64,000 bases of DNA from Candidatus Rhodoferax mariagerensis (GTDB lineage Bacteria > Pseudomonadota > Gammaproteobacteria > Burkholderiales > Burkholderiaceae_C), in NCBI GenBank assembly GCA_016719055.1, contig JADKAW010000047.1, forward strand, positions 1 through 64,000, in the 5' to 3' direction. The position numbers were made by a program, and so were the translations under genes. Under the pieces are notes generated by a model. It worked only from the letters and a program-made list of their open reading frames with translations, was not told the origin of the DNA and ran no database searches. The stretch's first letter is position 1, and each line of letters opens with the position of its first letter. Shown here piece by piece: positions 32,179 to 41,184 of this stretch.

Positions 32179-34356
32179 ATGAAAAAGCCGTTACACCCCG
32201 CCAGGCCTGTGGCGGCATCCCAGTTGCCGCTCAAGCGGCTTGGCGGGCAAAAGCGGCGCGCCGATACCGGCTCAAACAATTTCTCAACCGCACAACTGGT
32301 GAAAGACCTGCGGCATTCGCAGGCTGAGCTTGAAATACAAAACAAGGCACTGCGCTTTAGCCAGGCGGCTGCCGAAGGGGCGTCTGAGCGCTTTGTCACC
32401 TTGTTCTCCAACGTGCCGTTGGCCCTGATGGTGGTTGACGAGCATGGCCAGATTCTGGAACTCAACGCACGCGCATTGGCGCTGATGCGCCCGCTGGAAG
32501 ACGATCCGCCGCTAAATTTTTTGTTTCCACTGGTCAGGGACATGTCGGCCAGTCAACCGCCCACCCACCGTGTCATGCAGGGATTTGAAACTGCCAGCGC
32601 GCAGGGCACATGCGAGCTCAGTGAGCTGGAGTTTCTGGGTGGGTCCAACGGTGTGTTTGTTGGTGACCTGCACATTGCCCGCATCGACAGCGCACCCGAC
32701 AGTCCGCTGAGCTATATTTGCGCCATCATCGACCAGGGCCCGCTGCTGGCACAGCGCCAGGCCCTGCAAACCAGCAGCCAGGCCTTGCAGGAGCGTAACA
32801 ACGAGCTGTTGCAAAGCAAAACCCGCCTGAGCGCCATCATTGACTCATCACTGGATGTGATCATTTGCATTGACGCCAGGCAACAGGTGATTGTCTTCAA
32901 CCCGGCGGCTGCAAGCTTGTTCAAATGCCCGACAGATCAGGCACTGGGGCTGGCGCTAACGCATTTTTTGCCCGACGCCGAGCGCGCACTGTCGTACAGC
33001 GATATTGCCCGCCATGCCCAAGTGGGTGAGATGATCGGTGTCACCAGCGCCGGCGAAAGCGTGCCGCTGGATGTCAGCCTGTCGTTCGAAAAGCACCCAA
33101 GCGGCGACATCATCACGCTGTTTGCGCGTGACCTGACCGTCAGCAAAAAGATGGAAGCACACCGCGCAGCACTTGAAACCCAACTGCGCGAATCGCAAAA
33201 AATGCAGGCCATTGGCACCATGGCCGGTGGCATTGCCCATGATTTCAACAACATCATCAGCGCCATACTGGGCAACGTTGAGTTGGCCAGGCAAGACGAC
33301 AGCGCCAGCCCGGCGGTGACGACCAGCCTGTCTGAAATCGACAAGGCAGGGCGGCGTGCCCGGGATCTGGTGCGCCAGATCTTGACCTTTAGCCGCAATG
33401 AGCCCCCACGTCGCGTTGCGTTGCAGCTGGCCGATGTGGTGCACGAGACCATGCGCCTGATCAGGGTCACCTTGCCGCCAAAGGTCAGCCTGACGCTTGA
33501 CCTGCCAGCACTGCCACCCCTGGTGCTGGCCGATGCCACGCAGGTGGAACAGGTGCTGCTGAACCTGTGCACCAATGCCATTCATGCCATTGGCCAAAAC
33601 ACGGGTTCGATTCGTGTGGCATTGAGCTACCGGCAACAGCCTGCCCCAGCCTTGCTAGCGCTGGGTGAGGAACTGTCTGGCGCACACATTTTGCTCAAGG
33701 TCAGCGATACCGGTTGTGGCATGAATGACGCCACGCTGGAGCGTGTGTTTGAGCCGTTTTTTACCACCAAGCCAGTCGGCCAGGGAACCGGGCTGGGGCT
33801 GTCAGTGGTGCACGGCATCATGCGCGCGCATTCGGGGGCCATCTTGGTGCACAGCACGCCTGGCGAAGGCACTGAATTCAGCCTGTTTTTCCCGGTGGTT
33901 GACCTGCCTGCCCCGCCGCCCTGCCCGCCAGCGGCTATCGCGTCTGCTGTCAGGGGCCAGGGACAACGTGTGATGTATGTCGATGACGATGAAGCCCTGG
34001 TGTTTCTGGTCAAGCGTCTGCTGACTCGCAAGGGTTATGCGGTGGTGACTTTTTCGGACCCCCGGCTAGCGGCCCAGTCACTGCGCGACGACCCGCTGCA
34101 ATGCGATTTGCTGGTTACTGACTTCAACATGCCCGGCTACAGCGGTGTGGACCTGCTGCGCGAGGTGCGCACGATTCGGCCCGACTTGCCGGTGGCACTG
34201 GCATCGGGCTATGTCACCCCGGAGATCGAGCGTGATGCGCTGGCTGCAGGTGCCCGCGCCTTGATCCACAAGCCCAATGATGTTGACGAGCTGTGCAATA
34301 CCGTGCAACAACTGCTTAGCGTTGCGTCATCAGCACCGTGTCCAGCAAAGACTTGA
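32179..34356 (+). CDS. PAS-domain hybrid sensor histidine kinase
   Basis: The 725-residue protein has no membrane segment. After a short coiled start (QAELEIQNKALRFSQAAAEG) come two PAS domains (about 70-185 and 215-330: IIDSSLDVIICIDARQQVIV). HisKA follows with His354 in GGIAHDFNNIISAILGN, then HATPase_c with NLCTNAIHAIGQN, VSDTGCGMND and GQGTGLGLSVVHGI, and a C-terminal receiver with Asp648 in LLVTDFNMPGYSG. It should sense a cytoplasmic signal and relay phosphate internally. No separate response regulator is adjacent. The last 19 bases overlap the next gene. Confidence 0.92.
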   Translation: MKKPLHPARPVAASQLPLKRLGGQKRRADTGSNNFSTAQLVKDLRHSQAELEIQNKALRFSQAAAEGASERFVTLFSNVPLALMVVDEHGQILELNARALALMRPLEDDPPLNFLFPLVRDMSASQPPTHRVMQGFETASAQGTCELSELEFLGGSNGVFVGDLHIARIDSAPDSPLSYICAIIDQGPLLAQRQALQTSSQALQERNNELLQSKTRLSAIIDSSLDVIICIDARQQVIVFNPAAASLFKCPTDQALGLALTHFLPDAERALSYSDIARHAQVGEMIGVTSAGESVPLDVSLSFEKHPSGDIITLFARDLTVSKKMEAHRAALETQLRESQKMQAIGTMAGGIAHDFNNIISAILGNVELARQDDSASPAVTTSLSEIDKAGRRARDLVRQILTFSRNEPPRRVALQLADVVHETMRLIRVTLPPKVSLTLDLPALPPLVLADATQVEQVLLNLCTNAIHAIGQNTGSIRVALSYRQQPAPALLALGEELSGAHILLKVSDTGCGMNDATLERVFEPFFTTKPVGQGTGLGLSVVHGIMRAHSGAILVHSTPGEGTEFSLFFPVVDLPAPPPCPPAAIASAVRGQGQRVMYVDDDEALVFLVKRLLTRKGYAVVTFSDPRLAAQSLRDDPLQCDLLVTDFNMPGYSGVDLLREVRTIRPDLPVALASGYVTPEIERDALAAGARALIHKPNDVDELCNTVQQLLSVASSAPCPAKT

Positions 34357-35018
34357 CGGACCAACTTGCGGATGTTGCCATCGTTTATGTGGACAACCAT
34401 TTGCTGGTCCTTGACAAACCCGCTGGCCTGTTGAGCGTGCCAGGCCGAGGTGACGACAAACAGGACTGCCTGAGCGCTCGGGTCCAGCGGCACTACCCGC
34501 AGGCTGGCGTGGTGCACCGTCTCGACATGGCCACGTCGGGCCTGATGCTGATGGCCCGCAGCCCGCTGGCGGTGCGCCAACTGAACCAGGCGTTTGCCAG
34601 TCGCTCCGTGCAAAAGCATTATGAGGCCGTGGTGGATGGTGTATTGGCCGCACCAAGCCCAGTACCCGCCGATGACTGGTCAGAAATCAACCTGCCGATA
34701 TGGCTCGACTGGCCAAACCGACCCCGGCGTGTCATCGACTTTGACAAGGGTAAGCCTAGCCAGACGCGCTGGCGTGTTATTGCAAATGACCAAGCATCTG
34801 CCACAACGCGGCTGTTGCTGCAGCCCGTGACCGGCAGATCGCACCAGTTGCGCGTGCACTTGAAGGCGATTGGGCATCCGATTCTGGGCGACGCGCTTTA
34901 CGCCCCGGCAGATGTGGCAGCCAAGGCCGCTCGTTTGCTGCTGCATGCCGGTCGGCTTGACCTGCTGCATCCGGTCAGCCACGAGCCCCTGAGCTTTTTC
35001 AGCCCGGCGCCGTTTTGA
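34338..35018 (+). CDS. RluA-family pseudouridine synthase
   Basis: It starts at GTG 34338 inside the end of the kinase gene, so it is translationally coupled. The 226-residue enzyme shows IVYVDNHLLVLDKPAGLLSV, the catalytic-Asp motif VVHRLDMATSGLMLMAR, KHYEAVVDG and the C-terminal TGRSHQLRVHLKAIGHPILG followed by LLLHAGRL. These are RluA-type residues; without an S4 domain it resembles RluA (23S U746/tRNA U32) rather than RluC/D. The exact target is not certain. Confidence 0.9.
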   Translation: MSSKDLTDQLADVAIVYVDNHLLVLDKPAGLLSVPGRGDDKQDCLSARVQRHYPQAGVVHRLDMATSGLMLMARSPLAVRQLNQAFASRSVQKHYEAVVDGVLAAPSPVPADDWSEINLPIWLDWPNRPRRVIDFDKGKPSQTRWRVIANDQASATTRLLLQPVTGRSHQLRVHLKAIGHPILGDALYAPADVAAKAARLLLHAGRLDLLHPVSHEPLSFFSPAPF

Positions 35019-35019
35019 C

Positions 35020-35337
35020 TCAGGTGCGCGCGGTGCGCCCCAGAGAGTTGTCAATCAGGCGCACCATTTTTTCGGCCGCACCTTCAAGCGCCTGGTTCAG
35101 GTTGGCACCGTGGTGCTTCAAGGCCAGCGGTTGGTGCCCTTCAAGCCGGGCTTCCATCGTGCACTGGATGCTCTCCGTGGTGTTTTTCTTGCCGGCGTTT
35201 TCGTCGCTCAGATGCACCTCCACGCGGGTGATCTGGCTGGCAAAACGCTCCAAGGCTGTCTTGACCGTGCTGCTGGCCCACTGCGCCATGGCGTCTGTGC
35301 CTTCGATATGGTTGTCGGTGTGAATTTGAACTTGCAT
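35020..35337 (-). CDS. HPF/RaiA-family ribosome hibernation factor
   Basis: The 105-residue protein has the S30AE fold: MQVQIHTDNHIEGTDAMAQW, RVEVHLSDENAGKKNTTE, CTMEARLEGHQPLALKHHGA and NLNQALEGAAEKMVRLIDN. Such proteins sit in the 30S A/P sites and stabilise idle or dimeric ribosomes. It is a short form, without the C-terminal dimerisation domain of long HPF. It is convergent with the pseudouridine synthase and ends one base after it. Confidence 0.85.
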   Translation of the reverse strand: MQVQIHTDNHIEGTDAMAQWASSTVKTALERFASQITRVEVHLSDENAGKKNTTESIQCTMEARLEGHQPLALKHHGANLNQALEGAAEKMVRLIDNSLGRTART

Positions 35338-35431
35338 GTTGTTTTCCTTTTAAAGTAGCAGTCAGTCTGCCCCCGATGATAACGATGCCGGTGTCATAGA
35401 CCTGCGACAATACACGCTTGTTTGTTGATTC

Positions 35432-35458
35432 GCCGGGCTGTGACCCGGCTCTTTTTTG
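35432..35458 (+). terminator. Intrinsic terminator just before the GNAT start codon
   Basis: GCCGGG-CTGTGA-CCCGGC (stem starting near 35433) is followed by TCTTTTTTG and then the ATG at 35460. It leaves no room for a ribosome site after the hairpin, so it either controls the GNAT gene or the true start differs. Confidence 0.6.
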
Positions 35459-35459
35459 C

Positions 35460-35990
35460 ATGTCTGATTTTTCTGAAATAGAAGTTCGTCCCGCCACGCA
35501 GCGCGACGCCAAGGTGATCGCTGAAATCCAGGCCAGTGCCAGCCAGGCCGCCTTCAAGGCGATTTTTCCGGGTGAGGCAATGCCCGAATTTGACAGCCTG
35601 AAAAAAAGCCAGGCCTTCTGGCGCGAGGCCATCGAGTACAGCGAGCCGCAGGTGCAGGTGGCGCTGGCCGCAGGCAAGGTGGTAGGTTTTGTCGGGTATG
35701 ACCGCACGCGCGACCCCAAGACCCCATCCACCACCGGTGAAATCTGGGCCATTTACGCCGACCCTGGCCATTGGGGGCAAGGGGTTGGCTTGGCCCTGTG
35801 GGACGCCGCGCGCGAGGGCCTGATTGAAGAGGGTTGCACCAAAGTCACCGCCTGGGTACCTATGGGCTACGAGCGCGCCCTGCGCTTTCACGACATGGCG
35901 GGCTTCAAACGTGAGATGACCAGCATCAAGACCGTGACGCTGGGCTCAGTCAAGGTGGAAGAGATCCGCTTCAAGCGCGATCTGAGCTAA
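35460..35990 (+). CDS. GNAT-family N-acetyltransferase
   Basis: From ATG 35460 the product has 176 residues: IEVRPATQRDAKVIAEIQAS, KVVGFVGYDRTRD, the acetyl-CoA loop region EIWAIYADPGHWGQGVGLAL (Q/R-x-x-G-x-G/A type: WGQGVG) and VTAWVPMGYERALRFHDMAG. It is a single-domain cytoplasmic acetyltransferase of unknown substrate. An alternative TTG start at 35418 would read through the hairpin that directly precedes the ATG; neither start has a good Shine-Dalgarno sequence, so leaderless translation is possible. Confidence 0.85.
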   Translation: MSDFSEIEVRPATQRDAKVIAEIQASASQAAFKAIFPGEAMPEFDSLKKSQAFWREAIEYSEPQVQVALAAGKVVGFVGYDRTRDPKTPSTTGEIWAIYADPGHWGQGVGLALWDAAREGLIEEGCTKVTAWVPMGYERALRFHDMAGFKREMTSIKTVTLGSVKVEEIRFKRDLS

Positions 35991-35996
35991 GCAGTT

Positions 35997-37115
35997 TCAG
36001 GTGCGGCGCAGCACGGCGCTGCCAATTGAATAGCCCGCGCCAAACGAACAGATCACACCGATGTCTGCGCCGCGAAAGTCGTCATGATGCCGATGAAATG
36101 CAATGATTGACCCGGCCGATGCGGTATTGGCAAACTCGTTGAGGATGATGGGTGCATCGTCGGCCGTGGCATCGCGGCCCAACAGCTTGCGGCCAATCAG
36201 CTGGTTCATGGCCAAATTGGCCTGGTGCAGCCAAAAGCGCCGGACATCACCCGGAGTCAGGTCCAGTGATGCCAGATGGCCGCCAATGTGTTCGGCAGCC
36301 ATCGGGCAGACTTCCTTGAAGACCTTGCGGCCTTCTTGATAGAACAACTGGTCGCGGTCGTTGGGGTCACGGTCCTCGCTACGTGACATAAAACCGGCGT
36401 TGTTGCGGATGTTGTTGGAAAACTGGGTTTTCAGCTTCGTACCCAAAATCTCGAAGCAACCCGCTGGCCCCAGGTCAAGGCGCTCTACCAGAACTGCGGT
36501 GCAAACATCACCAAAGATGAAATGGCAATCGCGGTCACGCCAGGCCAGATGCGGCGAGGTGATTTCGGGGTTGACCACCAAAATCGCCCGCGCTGAGCCA
36601 CATTTGACCGCATTGGCCGCCATTTCAATGGCAAAAGTGGCTGACGAGCAGGCCACGTTCATGTCAAAACCAAAGCCGGCAATACCCAGCGCCTGCTGAA
36701 TCTCAACCGCCATGGCCGGATAGGCGCGCTGCATGTTGGCCGCAGCGCAGATGACCCCGTCCACATCAGCCGTTGTTTTGCCAGCACGCGTCAGCGCGTC
36801 CTGCGCCGCCGCGACGCTGATTTCTGCCATCAGCGAGATCTGGTTGTCGGGCCGGGCTTGCAGGCGCGGACGCATGCGCGTGGGGTCAAGTACACCAGCT
36901 TTTTCAACCACATAACGCCGCTCGATGCCCGAGGCCTTGGTGATGAATTCAACGCTCGAATAGGGAATGGCGGCATGGGTGCCCGCAGCAATCTCTGCGG
37001 CGTGCGCCGTATTTTCAAGGTCGGCGAACTGGTTGAAGGTGGCCACCAGCTCGGCGTTGCTGATAATGTTGGGAGGCACATAAAGCCCGGTGCTGCTGAT
37101 ACAAACGCGTTGCAT
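35997..37115 (-). CDS. Beta-ketoacyl-ACP synthase III (KASIII, PA3286/beta-ketodecanoyl type)
   Basis: ATG 37115 gives MQRVCISSTGLYVPPNIISN and 372 residues. The thiolase-fold catalytic triad is present: Cys156 in MNVACSSATFAIEM, His in FWLHQANLAMNQLIG and Asn in NEFANTASAGSIIAFHRH. Length, VEFITKASGIERRYVVEKAG and FSNNIRNNAGFMSR match the P. aeruginosa PA3286-type enzymes that start fatty-acid elongation from medium-chain acyl-CoA, more than classical FabH. Substrate preference is inferred from this resemblance. It is divergent from the DUF808 gene. Confidence 0.85.
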   Translation of the reverse strand: MQRVCISSTGLYVPPNIISNAELVATFNQFADLENTAHAAEIAAGTHAAIPYSSVEFITKASGIERRYVVEKAGVLDPTRMRPRLQARPDNQISLMAEISVAAAQDALTRAGKTTADVDGVICAAANMQRAYPAMAVEIQQALGIAGFGFDMNVACSSATFAIEMAANAVKCGSARAILVVNPEITSPHLAWRDRDCHFIFGDVCTAVLVERLDLGPAGCFEILGTKLKTQFSNNIRNNAGFMSRSEDRDPNDRDQLFYQEGRKVFKEVCPMAAEHIGGHLASLDLTPGDVRRFWLHQANLAMNQLIGRKLLGRDATADDAPIILNEFANTASAGSIIAFHRHHDDFRGADIGVICSFGAGYSIGSAVLRRT

Positions 37116-37260
37116 AAAATATTTCCAGAAAGTTTGGGGTCTACAAGCCGACACAGGGCCAATTATCTGCCTGGTATCTGATGGGAATCTGGGGCTTGCG
37201 GGCATGCCTGACAATCCAACACAATTTGACATTTTTTACGCAACCTGGATTACACCCATC

Positions 37261-38190
37261 ATGGCCACCAGTCTTCTTGTATTGATCGATGATATTGCAG
37301 CCGTGCTTGACGATGTGGCGGTGCTGGCCAAGGTGGCTGCCAAAAAAACTGCGGGTGTGCTGGGTGATGATCTGGCGCTGAACGCCCAGCAGGTGGCCGG
37401 TGTGCAAGCTGACCGCGAGCTGCCGGTAATCTGGGCGGTATGCAAGGGGTCGTTTCGCAACAAGCTGATATTGGTGCCGGCAGCACTGCTGCTGAGTTCG
37501 TTTGCGCCCTGGGCGGTGACGCCCCTGCTGATGGCAGGCGGGCTGTTCCTGTGCTTTGAAGGTTTCGAGAAAGTCGCCCACAAGCTCTTGCACAGCCGCG
37601 CCGAAGACGCAGCACACCATGCAGCGCTGGTGCAATCCCTGGCAGATGCCACGGTGGATTTGCTGGAACTGGAAAAGGAAAAGATCAAGGGTGCCATTCG
37701 CACCGACTTCATTTTGTCCACAGAAATCATTGTGATAGCACTCGGTATTGTGCAGGGCAACACGCTGCCCACACAGATTGGCGTGCTGTCTGGCATCGCC
37801 GTGGCAATGACGATCGGGGTGTATGGCTTTGTGGCGGCGATTGTCAAGATTGACGATCTGGGTTTGTACCTGTGCCGTCAAGATGGCCGCTCGATCATGC
37901 AAAACGTCAAACGTGGCATCGGTCGCCTGCTGCTGAAGTTGGCACCCGTGCTGATGCGCGCCCTGACGGTGCTGGGCACGGTGGCCATGTTTTTGGTGGG
38001 GGGCGGCATTCTGGCGCATGGTTTGCCGGGGGTTGGGCCGTGGATTGAGCATACCGGCCAAAGCATGGGCGTTTTTGCGCCGGTGGCGGGTATGGCACTG
38101 GACGGGCTGCTGGGGGCAGTGGCCGGTGCGCTGACGCTTTTGGTGGTGACCCTGGCAGGCCGGGTGACATCGATGATCAGCAAGAAATAA
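37261..38190 (+). CDS. DUF808 (YedI-like) membrane protein
   Basis: ATG 37261 opens MATSLLVLIDDIAAVLDDVA, the family's N-terminus, and gives 309 residues. Other landmarks are AAKKTAGVLGDDLALNAQQV, FLCFEGFEKVAHKLLH, TDFILSTEIIVIALGIVQGN and KIDDLGLYLCR. It has about six to seven membrane segments. The function is unknown. It stands alone, divergent from the KASIII gene. Confidence 0.9.
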   Translation: MATSLLVLIDDIAAVLDDVAVLAKVAAKKTAGVLGDDLALNAQQVAGVQADRELPVIWAVCKGSFRNKLILVPAALLLSSFAPWAVTPLLMAGGLFLCFEGFEKVAHKLLHSRAEDAAHHAALVQSLADATVDLLELEKEKIKGAIRTDFILSTEIIVIALGIVQGNTLPTQIGVLSGIAVAMTIGVYGFVAAIVKIDDLGLYLCRQDGRSIMQNVKRGIGRLLLKLAPVLMRALTVLGTVAMFLVGGGILAHGLPGVGPWIEHTGQSMGVFAPVAGMALDGLLGAVAGALTLLVVTLAGRVTSMISKK

Positions 38191-38232
38191 GGGTCCAGCC
38201 CTTATAGAGCGGGCGGTATCAGCTATCTATTA
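38191..38232 (-). repeat. Dispersed short repeat copy
   Basis: Minus-strand GATAGCTGATACCGCCCGCT followed by CTATAAGGGCTGGACCC. It begins directly after the DUF808 stop codon. Confidence 0.6.
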
Positions 38233-38258
38233 TATAGCGCAAAGTACGGGTCACGACA

Positions 38259-38729
38259 TCAAGCCTCACCGCCAAAATGTTTTGTCAGGTTGTCGATGTA
38301 CTGCTCCACCATCTTTTCAAATTCACCCTCAACAACTGGCGCTACCATCATCTTCATCAGACCCGGCAGTGGCAGGGTCAGCTCGCCTTGAATGCGCAGC
38401 TCAAGGTGCGTAGATTTTTTCTTGTCAACAATCTTCCAGCTGCCCGATACCAGTGCGTTGCCTTCACCGGACACGGGTGTCCAGACAACACTGCCCTTGG
38501 CTTGATTGGACACGTATTTGGAAGCGTAAACGGTTTGCAGGTTGACCTGTGCCAGGCCGATTTTGGCCATCTCCCATCGGTACACGCCGCCACCTAGATC
38601 AACCAATCGGTCGACCTTGGGAAAATGGCTGGCTGATGCCGGCACGTCAGACAAGGTGTCAAACACCGTTTGGTAGTTGGCCTTGACGGCAAATTCGTAG
38701 CCCAGATCGATCGAGACATTGATGGCCAT
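38259..38729 (-). CDS. SRPBCC-family lipid/ligand-binding protein
   Basis: The 156-residue protein fits the START/SRPBCC helix-grip fold: YEFAVKANYQTVFDTLSDVP, SHFPKVDRLVDLGGGVYRWE, VVWTPVSGEGNALVSGSWKI and a long C-terminal helix GEFEKMVEQYIDNLTKHFGG. The family includes cyclases, lipid carriers and CoxG-like proteins; no catalytic residues identify a reaction. It is an isolated gene. Confidence 0.8.
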   Translation of the reverse strand: MAINVSIDLGYEFAVKANYQTVFDTLSDVPASASHFPKVDRLVDLGGGVYRWEMAKIGLAQVNLQTVYASKYVSNQAKGSVVWTPVSGEGNALVSGSWKIVDKKKSTHLELRIQGELTLPLPGLMKMMVAPVVEGEFEKMVEQYIDNLTKHFGGEA

Positions 38730-38877
38730 GGTGAAGCGTAGGTGTGAGGTTGATGAACTGACCCGCTAATGTAAGCAGCGCGCGACAAACTGTCAAAAAA
38801 AGTGATGCAGCAGCCAGTTTGGTCAGGCTACCCAGTCAACAGGGCGCGGTGGCTCTGTTTGGTGGACAGGCAATTTG

Positions 38878-39846
38878 CTAACGCTCCTTGCTGTAAGGCA
38901 CGCCCAGCGCCTTGGGTGCGACCGATTTGCCAATAAACCCTGCCAGCAACACCACTGTCAGCACATAGGGCAGCGCCTGGATCGCCTGCACCGGCACCTC
39001 ACCCAAACCAGGCAACTGTACGCCCTGCAGGCGAATCGCGGCCGCGTCCAGAAAACCAAACAGCAGGCAAGCCCACAGCGCCTTGACCGGGTGCCAGCGG
39101 CCAAAGATGAGCGCGGCCAGTGCCATGAAGCCGCGCCCGGCCGTCATGTTTTGCGAAAAACTTGCGCTTTGGGCCAACACCAGGTAGCTGCCCGCCAAGC
39201 CACACAACAGGCCGTTGAGGGTGAGCGCGGTGTAGCGCAGGCGTGTGACCGACACCCCGGCGGCATCAACCATTTGCGGGTTTTCACCCACCGCGCGTAG
39301 GCGCAGGCCAAACCGGGTTCTAAACACCAGCCACCAGACCAGCGGCACCAGCAGCAGCGCCAGATAAACCAGCACGTTGTGCCCCAACACCCCGTCAGCC
39401 AGCACGGCGCCCAGTACCGGCAGGCCACGCGCGGCTTCGGCAATTGCCGGCATCAGGGCCTGAATGCGCACCTCGGGGCCAACCGGTGGCGTTTGCCCAC
39501 CCTGATGAAACCAGGCGGCCCCCAGCACCGCGGTGATGCCTGCGGCAATGATGTTGATGGCAACGCCAGACACCACCTGGTCGCCTTTGTGGCTGACGCA
39601 TGCCAGCCCATGCACCCAAGACATGCCGACTGCCACCGCCATGGCCGCCAGCAGCGCCATGGTGGTCGAACCAAACGCTGCCCCACACGCTCCGGCGGCA
39701 AAGGCCGCCAGCAGCATCTTGCCCTCCAAGGCAATGTCCACCACGCCCGAGCGCTCGGACAGCAACCCGGCCAGCGCACAAAAAATCAGCGGTGTCGACA
39801 CCCGCAGCGTCGAGGCCAGCATGGCACCCAGCAAGGCGTCATCCAT
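38878..39846 (-). CDS. ABC transporter permease 2, nucleoside/simple-sugar type
   Basis: I start it at ATG 39846 (MDDALLGAMLASTLRVSTPL), which overlaps the end of permease 1 by eight bases; it has 322 residues. It has about eight to nine membrane segments and the BPD_transp_2 pattern: FCALAGLLSERSGVVDIALE, GDQVVSGVAINIIAAGITAV, RLRAVGENPQMVDAAGVSV (cytoplasmic coupling region) and FMALAALIFGRWHPVKALWA. It pairs with permease 1 as in BMP-dependent guanosine/purine nucleoside importers (NupQ/YufQ-type). Confidence 0.9.
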   Translation of the reverse strand: MDDALLGAMLASTLRVSTPLIFCALAGLLSERSGVVDIALEGKMLLAAFAAGACGAAFGSTTMALLAAMAVAVGMSWVHGLACVSHKGDQVVSGVAINIIAAGITAVLGAAWFHQGGQTPPVGPEVRIQALMPAIAEAARGLPVLGAVLADGVLGHNVLVYLALLLVPLVWWLVFRTRFGLRLRAVGENPQMVDAAGVSVTRLRYTALTLNGLLCGLAGSYLVLAQSASFSQNMTAGRGFMALAALIFGRWHPVKALWACLLFGFLDAAAIRLQGVQLPGLGEVPVQAIQALPYVLTVVLLAGFIGKSVAPKALGVPYSKER

Positions 39847-40966
39847 GAGCGGCTCCTGAAGCAGCAGACTTGGCAAACGGGCGGCTGACCCACACCAATA
39901 CGCGCCCTAGCTGAGGGGCAATCACATAAGTCATCGCACCCGAAAACAGCACAATAAACCCTTGCAGCATCACCACCATGTCGCGACTGAAGCCGCGCAC
40001 CTCAAACGCCACCTCGGCCCCGCCCTGAAACAGCGCGCCAAACAGCAGGCTGGCCAGCACAATGCCCAGAGGATGGTTGCGCCCCATCAGCGCCACAGCA
40101 ATGCCGGTAAAGCCGGCACCACTGACATATTCAAGCAGCAGCTTGCCGCTGACCCCGGCAATCTCGTTCATGCCCACCAACCCAGCTAATGCGCCCGAAA
40201 TCGACATGGCAATCAGCACCTGATGGCGGGCGTTGATGCCGGCGTATTCAGCCGCACTGGGGCTGGAGCCCACGGCCCGCAGCTGGTAGCCCGCGCGGGT
40301 GCGCCACAAAAACAGGTAGATCAGCACCGCTGCCAGCAACGCCAGCAACACACTCAGGTTCAATGGCGACGACGGCCACTCAACGCCCAGCCAGGCCAGC
40401 GCCTGGTGCATGCCCGGCAACTTGGCCGACTCGGCAAACTCGACACTTTCCACCGACATGCTGCCCTTGGGTCGCAGGTGGTTGACCAGCAGATACACCA
40501 GCACGCTGCTGGCAATAAAGTTGAACATGATGGTGGTGATCACCACATGGCTGCCGCGGTAGGCCTGCAAATAGGCTGGCACGGCCGCCCAGGCCAGCCC
40601 AAACATGACACCTGCAACCATCATCAGCGGCAGCATGGCCCAGCCGGGCAAAAAAGCCGACCACCACAAAGCCACCAACCCGGTGCCCAGGCCACCCATG
40701 GTGGCCTGCCCTTCGCCACCAATATTGAACAGGCCGCCATGAAAAGCCACCGCCACCGCCAGCCCGGTAAAAACAAAAGTGGTGGCGTAATACAGGGTGT
40801 AGCTGATGCCCCGGGCCGAGCCAAACGCCCCCTGCACCAGTACCTGAATCACCAGCAGCGGGTCTTGCCCGACCAAAGCCACCACGGCGCCAGCCGCCAG
40901 CAGGGCCACCAGCAAGCTCACCAGCGGCAGCAATACCAAATCTGCCCAACGCGGTAAAGGGTTCAT
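39839..40966 (-). CDS. ABC transporter permease 1, nucleoside/simple-sugar type
   Basis: ATG 40966 (MNPLPRWADLVLLPLVSLLV) overlaps the stop of the partial ATPase copy as ATGA, which shows the ancestral operon joint. The 375-residue product has about nine to ten membrane segments with FHGGLFNIGGEGQATMGGLG, GSHVVITTIMFNFIASSVLV, YQLRAVGSSPSAAEYAGINA and FTGIAVALMGRNHPLGIVLA, matching the first permease of BMP-family nucleoside ABC importers. Its natural upstream gene (ATPase) is now 2.8 kb away because of the inserted island, so expression may depend on read-through or a new promoter. Confidence 0.9.
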   Translation of the reverse strand: MNPLPRWADLVLLPLVSLLVALLAAGAVVALVGQDPLLVIQVLVQGAFGSARGISYTLYYATTFVFTGLAVAVAFHGGLFNIGGEGQATMGGLGTGLVALWWSAFLPGWAMLPLMMVAGVMFGLAWAAVPAYLQAYRGSHVVITTIMFNFIASSVLVYLLVNHLRPKGSMSVESVEFAESAKLPGMHQALAWLGVEWPSSPLNLSVLLALLAAVLIYLFLWRTRAGYQLRAVGSSPSAAEYAGINARHQVLIAMSISGALAGLVGMNEIAGVSGKLLLEYVSGAGFTGIAVALMGRNHPLGIVLASLLFGALFQGGAEVAFEVRGFSRDMVVMLQGFIVLFSGAMTYVIAPQLGRVLVWVSRPFAKSAASGAAHG

Positions 40967-41184
40967 GCATTGCCACCCGTCATCAGCAGGCCCAGGGCGG
41001 CTTCGGAGCAATCGGCAATCGGCAGTTCGCCGGCGATGCGGCCCTGGTTCATTACCAGCACCCGGTCTGACAGCGCCAGAATTTCGGGGAGCAGGTACCT
41101 TGTTGGGAATGTTTGCAAATTGCGCATTTCTAATTGCCTTAACAAGGTGTGCTCTGCTACCAGGGCTTGTTTAAGGTCTGACAT
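40963..41184 (-). pseudogene. Chimeric remnant: HEPN gene start fused to ABC ATPase 3' end
   Basis: From ATG 41184 the frame reads MSDLKQALVAEHTLLRQLEM, then RNLQTFPTRYLLP, and then joins EILALSDRVLVMNQGRIAG and the rest of the ATPase C-terminus to TGA at 40963. The first residues (MSDLKQAL) and the 14-base overlap with the nucleotidyltransferase stop are typical of a HepT/HEPN toxin gene. Only its start remains. The ATPase part (from 41085 down) is a second copy of the last 37 codons of the ABC ATPase at 43.8 kb. A functional product is unlikely. Confidence 0.7.
40976..41085. repeat. Direct repeat A: ABC ATPase 3' end, permease-side copy
   Basis: 110 bases from CCCGTCATCAGCAGG to GCCAGAATTTC. 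It matches repeat B (43850-43959) at 102 of 110 positions; all eight differences are transitions and leave the encoded peptide unchanged. Confidence 0.9.

Noticed and set aside
30777..32543. 588-codon minus-strand frame opposite ushA and the kinase gene
   Set aside because: No start site, no domain, and it covers two clear plus-strand genes in antisense.
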